From contig PDHQ01000024.1 of the NCBI GenBank assembly GCA_003339415.1, positions 62,001 through 126,000 on the forward strand: a DNA stretch of 64,000 nucleotides, read 5' to 3'. Positions 9,835 to 19,336 of the stretch are shown here, one piece after another. Numbering within the stretch: position 1 is the first letter of the stretch; each line of letters starts with the position of its first letter. The position numbers and the translations under genes are program-made. Under the pieces are notes generated by a model. The model was not told where the DNA came from and searched no databases. It worked only from the letters and a program-made list of their open reading frames with translations. The DNA is from Ophiocordyceps camponoti-saundersi (nom. inval.). Taxonomy: Eukaryota; Ascomycota; Sordariomycetes; Hypocreales; Ophiocordycipitaceae.

Positions 9835-11832
9835 GGGCGATGGTTGTACGCGGCGAGAAGCGGAGAGAGAAAAAAGGTGGAGGGATAGAGAGGGAGAAAA
9901 AAAGGAAAGGATAGAAAGAGCAAGAGAGTGAGGGCGTAAGAGAGAGAGAGAGAGGCGGGCAAAGTCTGTGATGCCTGGTTCAGGCCGGGCCAGGCCTAGT
10001 CCGGTCAGGGGGGGCGGCGAGGTTGTGATTTATTTTCTTTCTTTCTTTCTTTCTTTCTTCCTCTGCAGCAACGGCCGAGAGAATGCTACGCGAAGGTGAC
10101 GATGATGGTCATGGCGTCGACGACGATGCAAGACGAAGGCAGACTGGGAGAGTTGGGGGGGAAGCGGAGCCAGGGAGGGAGGGAGGCGGGATTTCATTTT
10201 CTGGGGGGCGTTGCGCTGTCTCGTAATGTAGGTTTTTGGGGCCTTGGTCTCATCCTGACAATTTTTGAGAGGCGCGGCGCACAAGGGGGGGAAAAAAAAA
10301 CATAGATGTGGGCAAAAGCTTCTTTGGCCGACGACGCTGGCGCCGAACAGAGAGCGAGCGAGAGCAGCTCCCCTTGAGATGTGTGGGTGTGTGTGTGGTG
10401 TGTGTGCGAGAGAGAGTGTGAGAGAGAGTGAGAGAGAGAGAGTGTGGGCGGCCAACTAGCGACCAACACAGCAGAGAGGGGGGAGGGGTAAAGGGCGTGG
10501 CTGTAGTGGAAAGATAGTACGAATAGTGCTATACTGCCAGAACGGTAGGAGAAAGATGTGCCAGTAGCTATGAATCGGGTTAGTCTACGGAACAGATTAC
10601 GGATACAGACTGTACATATGTACCTATGTACTCCTGAGAGACTCCATTAAAAAAACATAGGGGGCGTGCATCATCACCCGCATTATCCTTTTTCCCTTTC
10701 CCCCCCCCAATCATCCGGCTGACGGCACTCAGTCATCAGCCAGTCAGGAACAGGCATCGCGGGATACAGTGTGAGCGAGAGCCTCAGCCAACAGACCTAC
10801 GCATATACCTCCCTGCTCCTGATATATCGAGAAAATTTTCCATCGTCATATCTCATGTGTACATACATGTGTACGGAGTACAGTGTGCATCGTCCACTTG
10901 TCATCATGCATTATTATCATCACGCGATTAGCATCATGCGATGCCTCACCAAGTCCACGTTCATGACCACCACGTCCACGACGCAGCCCGTCTCCGTCTC
11001 CTCCAGACGAGCCAGACGAGACACGGCTATTCCCATCTGCGCATAGCTCACGATTGCAGAGGCATGTGGCTCCGGCCCTACCGTTCGCCGTCCTCCATAA
11101 CAAAGGCAGCCAAAGAGGATGCAACCGGACGGGCCCCTTTGTCGTGACTCGCGCCACATGAAACGGCGGCTTGCCAGCGATAGAACAGTGCTGGTGGACT
11201 CTTACTCTCCGTTGTTCAGGACATGGCTTCGGTCTGATGTAAGACCTTTCACCGGCCTGAACATCTCGACTGCCGTTCTTCGATCCCGTCTGCCTGCATT
11301 GTCCCTCCCTGTATCGAAGCCCCTCTCCACCGGGCGACAGAGCTTTAGCCACGTTTGGAATTCATTTCGGTTGACAACTGTTCAACCTCTTCCATTTGGG
11401 GCTACTTCCCTCGGCTCAGTCCGCCCTAATGTCTCTCGCCGTGAATAGCTGCGGGAATTCCGGCTCGGACGACAACGCCTTCTTCTACCATGTTGTCGTC
11501 TCATGGCTCGCCACTGCATCTCAATGTTGCCAGTCTTGAGCGCTGAAACCATGGTAGAAACATGCACCCGTCGTCTAGTCGATCAATGAATATGGGCTCC
11601 ATCGTCTGACTCGTCACCTGTACTCATGTCCGGCTGAAGGAAGACTTCATGAGCGAACATTCGATGGCCTAGGAATGGCCATCGTTGCTCTCATGGCAAT
11701 GGTCCTCGCTGCGCCGACGTATATGTACGCTTCGGAGCCGATCCCCTTCGGCTCGCTCTCTCAAGTAGGAAAACGAATAAACGAATTCTTTCAGTGCAGT
11801 CAAAGGTGCTTTGGTCACCAGCGACGCCAGCC
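9835..11832. other. Intergenic: Ies4 upstream and secreted-protein upstream region
   Basis: It contains GA-rich leader sequence (9860-9960), a TTTC tetranucleotide tract (about 10033-10060), GT and GA tracts (10380-10445) and one TACGGAGTA-type motif near 10872. Frames of up to 168 codons occur at 10846-11448 on both strands, but none resembles a known protein or has good context. Confidence 0.5.
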
Positions 11833-14800
11833 ATGGTTCGCCTCGTGCATCTCTTTCAAATCGCCCTCAGCCTATATCCAACCATCGCCTTATCCGCGGC
11901 CCTTGTAGGTCCGGAAGGTGTCCCCCCCTTCGCCGACGACATCCCTCGACTTAGCCAAGCAGTGACGCGAGCCCGGCAAATCGTCGAGACGGTCCAAGTT
12001 CCTGCCTCGCAACTATACGACATTCTTGAGAAGATCAAGAAATTGGAGGTGCAAGTTTCCCTCCTTCTTCCCGACGGCGCTGAGAGTGAACGGCAGCTCG
12101 CGTTGGGTGACCGCAATTGCGATGCTCATGAGCTATTGGCCTACTTGGGCGTCGGTAGGGAAGACGGCGTTGCCGGTCGGGTGAGTCCTCCCCCCACGCT
12201 CTTTGGAAAGACTAATTGCTCTTCACAGGCTGTCGTCGCCGCACGAAAGTTGGGACACGTAGTTTCTGGCACTTCCTCGTTTAACCGGTTCCAGACAGCC
12301 GCGTCTTCGGTCGGCGAACAGAACTCTGGCTTTTCAGCGTCTTCTAGCTCTGGCTGGTCGCCGGACGTCGCCACGCCCGGACCGGGCGGTTCAGATCGTG
12401 ACGGCTGGTCGGGCTCTTCCTCCTCCTCCTCCTCCTCCTCCTCCTCCTCCTCCTCCTCCTCCTCCTCCTCCTCAGGCTCCTCAGGCTCCTCAGGCTCCTC
12501 AGGCTCCAGCTCTTCTAGCAACTCAGCAAGCGGCGAAGGAGATACCAACTCCGCAGGAGTCGTCGCTGCCAAAAGGGCCTTCGATGGAAACGCTGGAAAT
12601 GCCAATTCTGCCGGCTCCGCCAAGGGCGCCTCTGGGTCAAACCGGGGCAACTCTGGTTCCAACGGGAATGCTGCCGGCAGTGGCAATTCTAACCTGGCTG
12701 GCTCGACAGCCGCAAAGGTCGCCGTTGGGTCAAGCATGGGCAACTCTGGTTTCAACGGGAACGGCGCCGGCGGTGAAAATCCCAACCCGGCCAGCCCGAC
12801 GACTGCCAAGGTCGCCTTGGGGGCAAACTCTGGCTCTAACGGTAACGCCGCCGGCGGTAGAAACGCCATATCGGCTGGCTCGACTGCTGTCAAGACTGCC
12901 TCCGGGTCGAACGGGAGCAGCGCCAGCTCTATGCTGGCGAAGAGGTCCCCTCCTTATAATCCCACCACTGCCGCGGGCGGTGGTTCTGCCGGTAGTGGTT
13001 CGTCTTGGAGTGGTAGTTGGGCTACCTCGGGGCCTTCGAGTAGCTGGGCAGCCGCAAGATTGTCTTCCTCCTCTAATGGTGGTTCGGCAGGCGGCGCTGC
13101 TGGAGGCTCATTATGGGGTTCGACTGGCTCAACAGGTCAGCACGCTGGGGGATCTGGCGGCTCCATAAGCAGCACCTCAGGTCGCGCCGCAGGGAATAGC
13201 TCCAACAAAGACTCAGGCCTCATTGCGGGTCAGAAGGTTTCATCAGCTGGCTCATCCAACGAGTCAAACGGCAGTTTGGGCAGCAGCTCCTTCAACGCCA
13301 GCTCCTCGGCAAGTGGCGGGTCTAGAAATGGCGGCAACAGCAGTTGGAGAAGCGGCTCGAGCATGACCATGAGCAGCTATAATCAAACCGGCACCGGCTC
13401 AAACAGCAGTTCAAGCCACTCCTCTTTCCGCAGCGGCCCTAGCAGAGACTCAAACGGAAGACTGAACGGAGGCAACTTTCGCTACACCTTTCTGGGAGGC
13501 TTTGACAATGGATCCAACAACGGGCCTGACCGAGGCTCCCGTCCCGACGTTGGCAGCAAATCTGTGGCAAGCTCTGGCGGCGGCGGCTCTGGCAACGGTT
13601 CAGGCAATGGCTTTAACAGCAGCTCCGGCAATCGAGTCGGCGGCGGCGGCGGCGGCAGCTCACACTACAGCCATTACTCTGGTCGTAGCTTGGACAAAAG
13701 CTCGGCGGACATCTCTCCTGACGCGTCAGAGAGTGGCCCAGACCGTGGCCTAGAAGATTCGCAGGCCAACGTAGTTACTGGGTCAAAGGTCGGGTTTGCT
13801 GACTCGAGTTCTGAAGACGACGACGACGACGACGACGACGACGAAGACGGATCTTCAGGCGTCTATCGGGTTCCTGTGACGGATCCAGGCGCTCAGCGGG
13901 CTGCTGCGACCGTAGGCGACTCGGGAGACAGCTCATGGGCTAAGGCCGCCGGCGGACAGGGCTACAGAGGTGACTTGACTAACTCTACAGCTGGCCCGAC
14001 AAGTGATGTTGAATATAGCTCACGGGCGAAGACCGCCGGCGGACCGGGCAACAGAGTTAGGTTAACTAACTCTACAGCTGGCCCGACAAGCGACGTTGAA
14101 GACAGCTCATGGGCGAAGACCGCCGGGGGACCGGGCTACAGAGTTGGCTTGACTAACTCTACAGCTAGCCCGACAAGCGACGTTGAATACAGCTCACGGG
14201 CGAAGACCGCCGGCGAACCGGGCTACAGAGTTGGCTTGACTAACTCTACAGCTGGCCCGACAAGCGATGTTGAATACAGCTCACGGGCGAAGACCGCCGG
14301 CGGACCATGGAACAGAGTTGACTTGACGAAGTCTACACCTGACTCGGTTGGCTACTGGAAAAACAGCTCATGGGCCAAGACCGCCAGCGGACCGGGCTAT
14401 AGAGGTAATTTCACCAACTCTACAGCTGGCTCGACGGGCGACTCCGAAGACGACACATGGGTTAAGACCGCCGGATCGGCCTACAGAGGAGACTTGTCCA
14501 ACTCTACAGATGGCCCGGCGGGCGATGAAGTCAACATTGGCTATGCCATGGGCAGCGCGAGGAAAGCTGAGAACGTGGCGACGTCTCCAAGCGAAGATGA
14601 TGGATGGAGATTTGCCGCCGACGACGAGGACGATGACGATGACGACGAGGACGACGAGGACGATGACGACGACAACGACGACAGAGTTACCGCCTATCGG
14701 GGCAGTGGCAGGGAAAACATGACTCCTCCTCACCGGGAACTCGGCCATGAGGATGCTGCTGGTTCGGGCGAGGGAAACGTAGAGAAGAAGACTCAACAGA

Positions 14801-15777
14801 GGCTCAGCCTCGACGAGGCCTCTCCCCTGCTGAGCGGAAATATCGACACGCCGTTGGCTAAGGGAAGACTTGGCGCTGAAGTTGCTCTTCCGGGTGGAAA
14901 AGGTGTCAACATGACGGCAATGATGCAAGGCACACTCAAGGAACCCCCTTTCCTTGGTGGTGGCAAGTTGAGCAACACGACGACTGACATTGACGCCTTC
15001 TCGGGCGCCAATAGTGCTAACATGACAGCGTCCAGCGATGCCTCTCCCCCAGGCAATGAGAGGGTTAACAGCACCATAACGGCTCAGGGGAGACTCATGG
15101 ATGCTGTTCCCTTCTTCGGTAGCGGCAAGTCTTCTAATAGGATTACTGACGTTGGCAGCGAGGGTCCTCACAGCAAGACGGCAAACGACGAAAGCGACGA
15201 CGACGAAGTTACGGCACCTAAAGATGGCAGCAGCAATGAAGACGACGGTGATAGGGCGGCGATTAAACTTGGCGCCCCCCCAGCCAGTCACAAGGCGAAA
15301 GGCACGAGTTTAGCAATGGACAACGGCGACAAGGATGACGCGACCAACGACTGCGCTGAGGTCTTGACGGTAACGATGACGGCTACCGAGACTAAGACGA
15401 CTACCAAGACGGCTACCAAGACGGCTACCAAGACGGCTACCGAGACGGCTACCGAGACGGCTACCGAGACGGCTACCGAGACGGCGACAACGACGGCTAC
15501 TGAGACGGCGACAACGACGGTCACAACGACAGAGGAACACAGCACGAAGCACGTAGAAGCAAAAGTCCGCAACAAGCTACCTCCGCCGCCTGGGTTGACA
15601 AAGGACTTTTCCAACTCAACCGTTGTCAACTTTGCCTCCGAAAAGTTTCTGGCGACAGTCGCTAGCGAGGTCATCCGAACGGAGCCGACGGCGAAACCAG
15701 CAACCAAGACGACCAGCTACTGGCATCCAAGCGGATTCACAACCATTTCGCGAATGCGGCGGGGCACGAAGCTATGA
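11833..15777 (+). CDS. Large secreted Ser/Gly-rich repeat protein with Asp runs and Thr-Glu repeats
   Basis: The ATG at 11833 sits in a strong context (CCATGG) and opens a signal peptide (MVRLVHLFQIALSLYPTIALSAA); the in-frame ATG 13 codons upstream would spoil it. The frame runs 1314 residues, or about 1298 if the in-phase 48-nt intron at 12181-12228 is removed (GTGAGT donor, ACTAAT branch, TTCACAG acceptor). A helical segment of about 80 residues after the signal (SQAVTRARQIVETVQV...LEKIKKLEVQVSLLL) is the only globular-looking part. Then follow a poly-Ser run, about 500 residues of Ser/Gly/Asn, an Asp run (13818-13848), seven 29-residue repeats with an N-glycosylation sequon, a second Asp/Glu run (about 14620-14685) and TATE/TATK repeats. 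No GPI signal or transmembrane tail is seen. It is probably a secreted, heavily glycosylated wall or matrix protein; the function is unknown. Confidence 0.75.
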   Translation: MVRLVHLFQIALSLYPTIALSAALVGPEGVPPFADDIPRLSQAVTRARQIVETVQVPASQLYDILEKIKKLEVQVSLLLPDGAESERQLALGDRNCDAHELLAYLGVGREDGVAGRVSPPPTLFGKTNCSSQAVVAARKLGHVVSGTSSFNRFQTAASSVGEQNSGFSASSSSGWSPDVATPGPGGSDRDGWSGSSSSSSSSSSSSSSSSSSSSGSSGSSGSSGSSSSSNSASGEGDTNSAGVVAAKRAFDGNAGNANSAGSAKGASGSNRGNSGSNGNAAGSGNSNLAGSTAAKVAVGSSMGNSGFNGNGAGGENPNPASPTTAKVALGANSGSNGNAAGGRNAISAGSTAVKTASGSNGSSASSMLAKRSPPYNPTTAAGGGSAGSGSSWSGSWATSGPSSSWAAARLSSSSNGGSAGGAAGGSLWGSTGSTGQHAGGSGGSISSTSGRAAGNSSNKDSGLIAGQKVSSAGSSNESNGSLGSSSFNASSSASGGSRNGGNSSWRSGSSMTMSSYNQTGTGSNSSSSHSSFRSGPSRDSNGRLNGGNFRYTFLGGFDNGSNNGPDRGSRPDVGSKSVASSGGGGSGNGSGNGFNSSSGNRVGGGGGGSSHYSHYSGRSLDKSSADISPDASESGPDRGLEDSQANVVTGSKVGFADSSSEDDDDDDDDDEDGSSGVYRVPVTDPGAQRAAATVGDSGDSSWAKAAGGQGYRGDLTNSTAGPTSDVEYSSRAKTAGGPGNRVRLTNSTAGPTSDVEDSSWAKTAGGPGYRVGLTNSTASPTSDVEYSSRAKTAGEPGYRVGLTNSTAGPTSDVEYSSRAKTAGGPWNRVDLTKSTPDSVGYWKNSSWAKTASGPGYRGNFTNSTAGSTGDSEDDTWVKTAGSAYRGDLSNSTDGPAGDEVNIGYAMGSARKAENVATSPSEDDGWRFAADDEDDDDDDEDDEDDDDDNDDRVTAYRGSGRENMTPPHRELGHEDAAGSGEGNVEKKTQQRLSLDEASPLLSGNIDTPLAKGRLGAEVALPGGKGVNMTAMMQGTLKEPPFLGGGKLSNTTTDIDAFSGANSANMTASSDASPPGNERVNSTITAQGRLMDAVPFFGSGKSSNRITDVGSEGPHSKTANDESDDDEVTAPKDGSSNEDDGDRAAIKLGAPPASHKAKGTSLAMDNGDKDDATNDCAEVLTVTMTATETKTTTKTATKTATKTATETATETATETATETATTTATETATTTVTTTEEHSTKHVEAKVRNKLPPPPGLTKDFSNSTVVNFASEKFLATVASEVIRTEPTAKPATKTTSYWHPSGFTTISRMRRGTKL
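12417..12472 (+). repeat. TCC trinucleotide tract encoding poly-Ser
   Basis: About 18 TCC units encode a Ser run, followed by four imperfect copies of TCAGGCTCC (Ser-Gly-Ser). Length polymorphism is likely. Confidence 0.9.
13927..14536 (+). repeat. Seven tandem 87-bp coding repeats
   Basis: Consecutive units translate as variants of SSWAKTAGGPGYRVGLTNST followed by AGPTSDVEY (29 residues). The middle units are nearly identical and the outer ones are more diverged. The sequon N-S-T is kept in six of the seven units (the fifth reads KST). Confidence 0.92.
15383..15532 (+). repeat. Tandem Thr-Ala-Thr-Lys/Glu repeat near the C-terminus
   Basis: Twelve-base units of the form ACGGCTACCAAG and ACGGCTACCGAG encode TATK, TATE and TATT tetrapeptides, typical of O-glycosylated stalks in fungal surface proteins. 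Confidence 0.9.
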
Positions 15778-16062
15778 AGAAGATTGAAACGATAGTCCAA
15801 GGAGGATAGGATAGAGGAGAGGAGGACACACCGAGAGAAGGGGGGGTTAAGAGAGGGGAGGGAGAGAAAGATGATTTAATGAGTTGATTGATGATGTACG
15901 GCGTCTGTATGTTATCTCTTACCGTCTGAAGACTCTCCTTGTCTTTTTTTTTTTGTGTTCTGAAGAAGGAAGGATTTCATTTCTTATCTCGGACCCCGGA
16001 CCATGACGATGGAGGGGGGGGGGGGGGGGGGGAAGAGGGGGGGGGGGGGAAAAAAAAAAAAA

Positions 16063-16115
16063 GCATACGAGGATAGGCGCGCGAAAGGCTCCTTCCAACA
16101 CTTAATTAAAAACAA
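16063..16115 (+). repeat. Diverged direct repeat, left copy
   Basis: This 53-bp segment directly left of the N gap aligns without indels to 16252-16304 at 40 of 53 positions by hand count. Five mismatches fall in its first 23 bases, and four of these are transitions read as G to A or C to T in the right copy. Both copies follow a G run. Confidence 0.7.
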
Positions 16116-16125
16116 NNNNNNNNNN
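16116..16125. other. Assembly gap (10 N)
   Basis: Ten consecutive N mark an unresolved join lying between two G-rich blocks and between two diverged copies of the same 53-bp segment. The true sequence and distance here are unknown. Confidence 0.99.
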
Positions 16126-16163
16126 GAGGTGAGGAGTGGGTGGGAGGGGGGGGGGGGAGGGGG

Positions 16164-16164
<1 letters not shown>

Positions 16165-16221
<57 letters not shown>
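16165..16221 (+). repeat. 57-nt G homopolymer
   Basis: An uninterrupted run of 57 G follows the gap, preceded by a further G-rich stretch from 16146. A 19-G run lies at 16014-16032. The tract length in the assembly may not be accurate. Confidence 0.9.
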
Positions 16222-16222
<1 letters not shown>

Positions 16223-16251
16223 AGAGAAGTGAGGAGGGAATAACGAAATGT

Positions 16252-16304
16252 GAATACGAAGATAAGCACGTGAACAGCTACTTCCTAGCCTTAATTTTAA
16301 ACAA
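16252..16304 (+). repeat. Diverged direct repeat, right copy
   Basis: Partner of the segment at 16063-16115 and lies right of the G run. The conserved core includes ATACGA, GATA and CTTAATT. Confidence 0.7.
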
Positions 16305-16411
16305 AGGAAAGAAAAAGGCGGCATGAACGAACAGCAAAAGTCATCATGACGCCGGTGGCCCCCCCTCCCCCGAAAACCGGAGCTCCGGGAGTGAGGGGGG
16401 GGTGGGGTTTA

Positions 16412-16430
16412 GGCCGGAATCTTTCCGGCC
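16412..16430. promoter_or_regulatory. Palindrome CGG-N7-CCG (upstream copy)
   Basis: An inverted repeat with 8-base arms GGCCGGAA and TTCCGGCC around TCT. It is the second copy of the palindrome closer to the IDO gene, lying within a segment that shares a CATCRTGACGCC stretch with the near copy. Zn2Cys6 regulators often bind CGG inverted pairs; binding here is inference. Confidence 0.45.
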
Positions 16431-17072
16431 AACATTATCCGTATCTACCTACGTTGGCCGGCGCCATGTGGGGGGCGGACGCTTTAAAGGGAGAGGAGAG
16501 AGAGAGAGAGAGAGAGATAGAGAGAGAGATAGGGGCGACTGCGCCGCTTTGGCCTCACTAGTTATTTTGGGTATTTTTTTTTTCGTCTCTTGGTCTGGCG
16601 GCTTGTTAGTGTAAAGGGGAGGGTTTCAAGGATCGTAGTCGATTTAGCCTCGGTGATACGATTCGAGTAATGGGAGATGACCATATTTCTACGGTTTTTT
16701 TTTAAAGGGGGGGGGGGGCAAGACTTGACGTTAGATTTGTTGGGGGTTTCGACGACATGAATGAAGCTCTTTACGATCCCGGCGGTGAAGAAATCGATAG
16801 AGAGGGTTAGGGGACTTCAAGGGGGGGGAGAGAGAGAGAGACGGGAGGGGTTCTCGTGAAGAGATCAGATGAAACATGCCCTTTTTTTTTTCTGTGACGT
16901 GGCCTTGGCTGGAGAAGGGGAGAGAGATGGGGGAGGGAAAGGAAATCGTGGAGTCAATGAGCAAGTAAGTAAAGGAGGGAGGCCGGGGGGATGATAAGGA
17001 AAGGGCTTATGCTCATCGTGACGCCGCCATTTCTCACCCCCTCCTCCCCCCCCCCGTTGCCGGCGCTGTCGA

Positions 17073-17092
17073 GGCCGGAATCCATTCCGGCC
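17073..17092. promoter_or_regulatory. Perfect palindrome CGG-N8-CCG upstream of IDO
   Basis: Arms GGCCGGAAT and ATTCCGGCC around CC form a perfect 9-base inverted repeat, 266 bp upstream of the IDO start codon. It fits a CGG/CCG inverted-pair site of the type bound by fungal binuclear zinc-cluster factors. The candidate target is the IDO gene. Confidence 0.5.
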
Positions 17093-17358
17093 ACGGACTA
17101 CTTAGGCGGCGTCGAAGCCCACCCCCTTTCGCCGGACGGAGCGGCGCCAACTCTTCTTCCTTGTTTGACATTGTGTCGCGGTTCCTCCCGTCTCCTTTGC
17201 TCGTGACACGGCTTCTTCTCCCTTCTCAACCCCTACCCTCTGTCGACATAGGCCGTAACCAAAGAAGCACATCACAGACACAGACACAGACACAGACACT
17301 CCCCATCTCACACACACATTCCCTCACTCACACTCACTTCCAAAACCTCATCTTCACC

Positions 17359-18895
17359 ATGGGCTCCATCAGTAACCCCCCCTTCCAAGTCCTGGACGAC
17401 ACTCGACCAGATGACAAGTCCCTGCCGGCCTTCATGGTGTCCAGGACCCGTGGCTTCCTGCCGCGCATGGACCCCATCGTCAAGCTGCCGGCCGACTTTG
17501 ACGCCCTCGAATCCATCCTCCAGCGGATGCCTGTCAAGACGGCCTCGGGCGAGCCGGGCCTGCTGGCTCTCAACAAGCTCGGCCCGGAGGTCGAGAGCCA
17601 GTTCCCGGACCTGACGGACGTCATGGATCGTTATGAGCACGACCTCCCACTCATGAACGCGCTTTATCGGGACTATTCTTTCCTTGCCTCGGCCTATCTC
17701 CTCGAACCGTGTCATGACCGCTTCGTCAAGGGCGAGGGCTACGGCTTGGGTAGACAGGTTTTGCCGAGAAACATATCGCGGCCGATAGCTCGCTGCGCCG
17801 AAATGTGAGTTGTTACTACCGAGTCTTCTTTTCCATTTTTTTTCGCATTCGTTGACGCCTCTCTCCCCTTCAAGCTGCGGCTTCAAACCGTTCATGGAGT
17901 ATGCCGGCTCGTATGCCCTCTTCAACTATCGGCTGCAGGACCCGGCGGCCGGCCTCGACTACGGGAACCTTCGCCTCATTCGTGCTTTCGAACATGGCCT
18001 CGACCCAAACTCGTCCGAGGCCGGCTTCGTGCTGGTGCACATTGACATGGTCAAACACTCGGGCCCGCTCGTGGCCGGCGCCATGGACTGTCTGGACGTA
18101 GCCTCTCGGGCCGGGTCAGCGCTGGGCAGCACCGAAGAGCGTACAGCGCTGAACAAGGGGCTGTCCGTCATGCTCGCGGCCATGGTGAGCATCAACGGCG
18201 TCATGGAGACCATGTGGGCCAAGTCGCGGCCGACCGAATACACGAGCTTCCGAACCTTCATCTTCGGCATCACGTCACAGTCCATGTTCCCCGACGGCGT
18301 CGTGTACGAGGGACTCAACGACAACAAACCGTTGTCGTTCCGAGGCGAAAGCGGCGCCAACGACTCCATGGTGCCGCTCATGGACAACTTGCTGCAAGTG
18401 CCCATGCCGGACACCCCACTGACGCAGATCCTCAAGGACTTTCGCCAGTATCGACCGAGCAACCACAAGGCCTTTTTGCAGTTCGTCAAGGACAAGTCGC
18501 TCGAGGTCCATCTCAAGACCTTTGCGTTGGCCCAGGGAACGACGACCAAGGAGGACAAGACTGAGGAGGAGCAGCAGCTGGTACGCGAATCGCGGAGCCT
18601 GTGGCTTCAGCTTCTCAACCAGGTGCGAGACTTTCGCTGGCGTCATTGGTGCTTTGCCAGGGAGTACATTCTTAAGCGGACTTCGCACCCGACGGCTACC
18701 GGCGGAAGCCCCATCGTCACTTGGCTGCCTAACCAGCTCGAGGCGGTGCTGGAGGAGATGGCGCAGCTGTATGCGTCTTCGGAGGGGTTGGGCAGGACGT
18801 GCGATGATATCATGGAGTCGGCGATGCGTCAGCGGGAGACGCTACGCAAAGAGGTTGACAAGTATTGCGCCGAGCGAGGCGTGACGAGGGGGTAA
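17359..18895 (+). CDS. Indoleamine 2,3-dioxygenase
   Basis: Two exons (17359-17804 and 17875-18895, donor GTGAGT, acceptor CAAG) encode 488 residues. The product is a haem dioxygenase that opens the indole ring of L-tryptophan to give N-formylkynurenine, the first step of the kynurenine route to NAD in the cytosol. Family landmarks are LPLMNALYRDYSFLASAYLLEPCH, VLPRNISRPI, FVLVHIDMVKHSGPLVAG, the SFRGESGANDSMVPLMDNLL block that lines the haem pocket, and YRPSNHKAFL. The His of the last, at residue 346, is the likely proximal haem ligand. The length and order match fungal IDOs. The gene is preceded by a palindromic CGG/CCG site and a CA-rich leader. Fungi often carry several IDO paralogues; which one this is cannot be told from one window. 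Confidence 0.95.
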
Positions 18896-19336
18896 GCATC
18901 TGGATTCAGGAAGGGAAGAGAGGAGGAGCATGACGGTGAAGGAGAATGAGGTTCACCACGACGATAGCTTCATGATACTAGCAGTAGCAGGTAAGTAATG
19001 AGGAGGTCATGGGGGGGGGGAGAGGAGGGGGGAAGCAGATGCAGTCGATCGGCCCGAGATAGTCCGATATTCTCAAAGATCATCTCCATCAGATGCCATC
19101 ATAATCACACCTCAGTGCTTGCACCCATGCATGCCTACATACATACATACATACGCGTCCCTGTCGTACTACTACTCAACATGTTTCGACGCTTATTCGT
19201 CACCATGCATCTTTAACGCCACTGGTCTCTCGCCAGCCTCGTACAAAATGCAGCCTATCACGCGCACCATGGCCCTGCTCGAGCAATCGCACATGATGCC
19301 GTTCATCTTCATTCACCTGGACGCACGCCGAGAGCC
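18896..19336. other. Intergenic: IDO 3' region
   Basis: No gene is seen. A CATA microsatellite lies at 19135-19153, with a 9-G run near 19012. The ATG-containing frames just before 19337 are short. Confidence 0.5.

Larger units (their letters stand above)
15778..17358. other. Intergenic with assembly gap, G runs and IDO upstream region
   Basis: There are no genes here. It holds two very G-rich blocks, a 10-N gap, GA tracts (about 16497-16530), and two diverged copies of an IDO-promoter-like segment (16342-16440 and 17013-17100). An ACAGAC tract lies at about 17275-17300, just before the IDO start. Confidence 0.6.

Noticed and set aside
10846..11448. Overlapping frames of 109-168 codons on both strands
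   Set aside because: Neither strand shows a known motif, and frames of this size are expected in GC-rich sequence.
12141..12893. 250-codon minus-strand frame with a poly-Glu run
   Set aside because: It is the shadow of the Ser/Gly-rich gene; the Glu run is the complement of the poly-Ser TCC tract.
14368..15291. 307-codon minus-strand frame
   Set aside because: Antisense shadow of the Asp/repeat region of the secreted protein.
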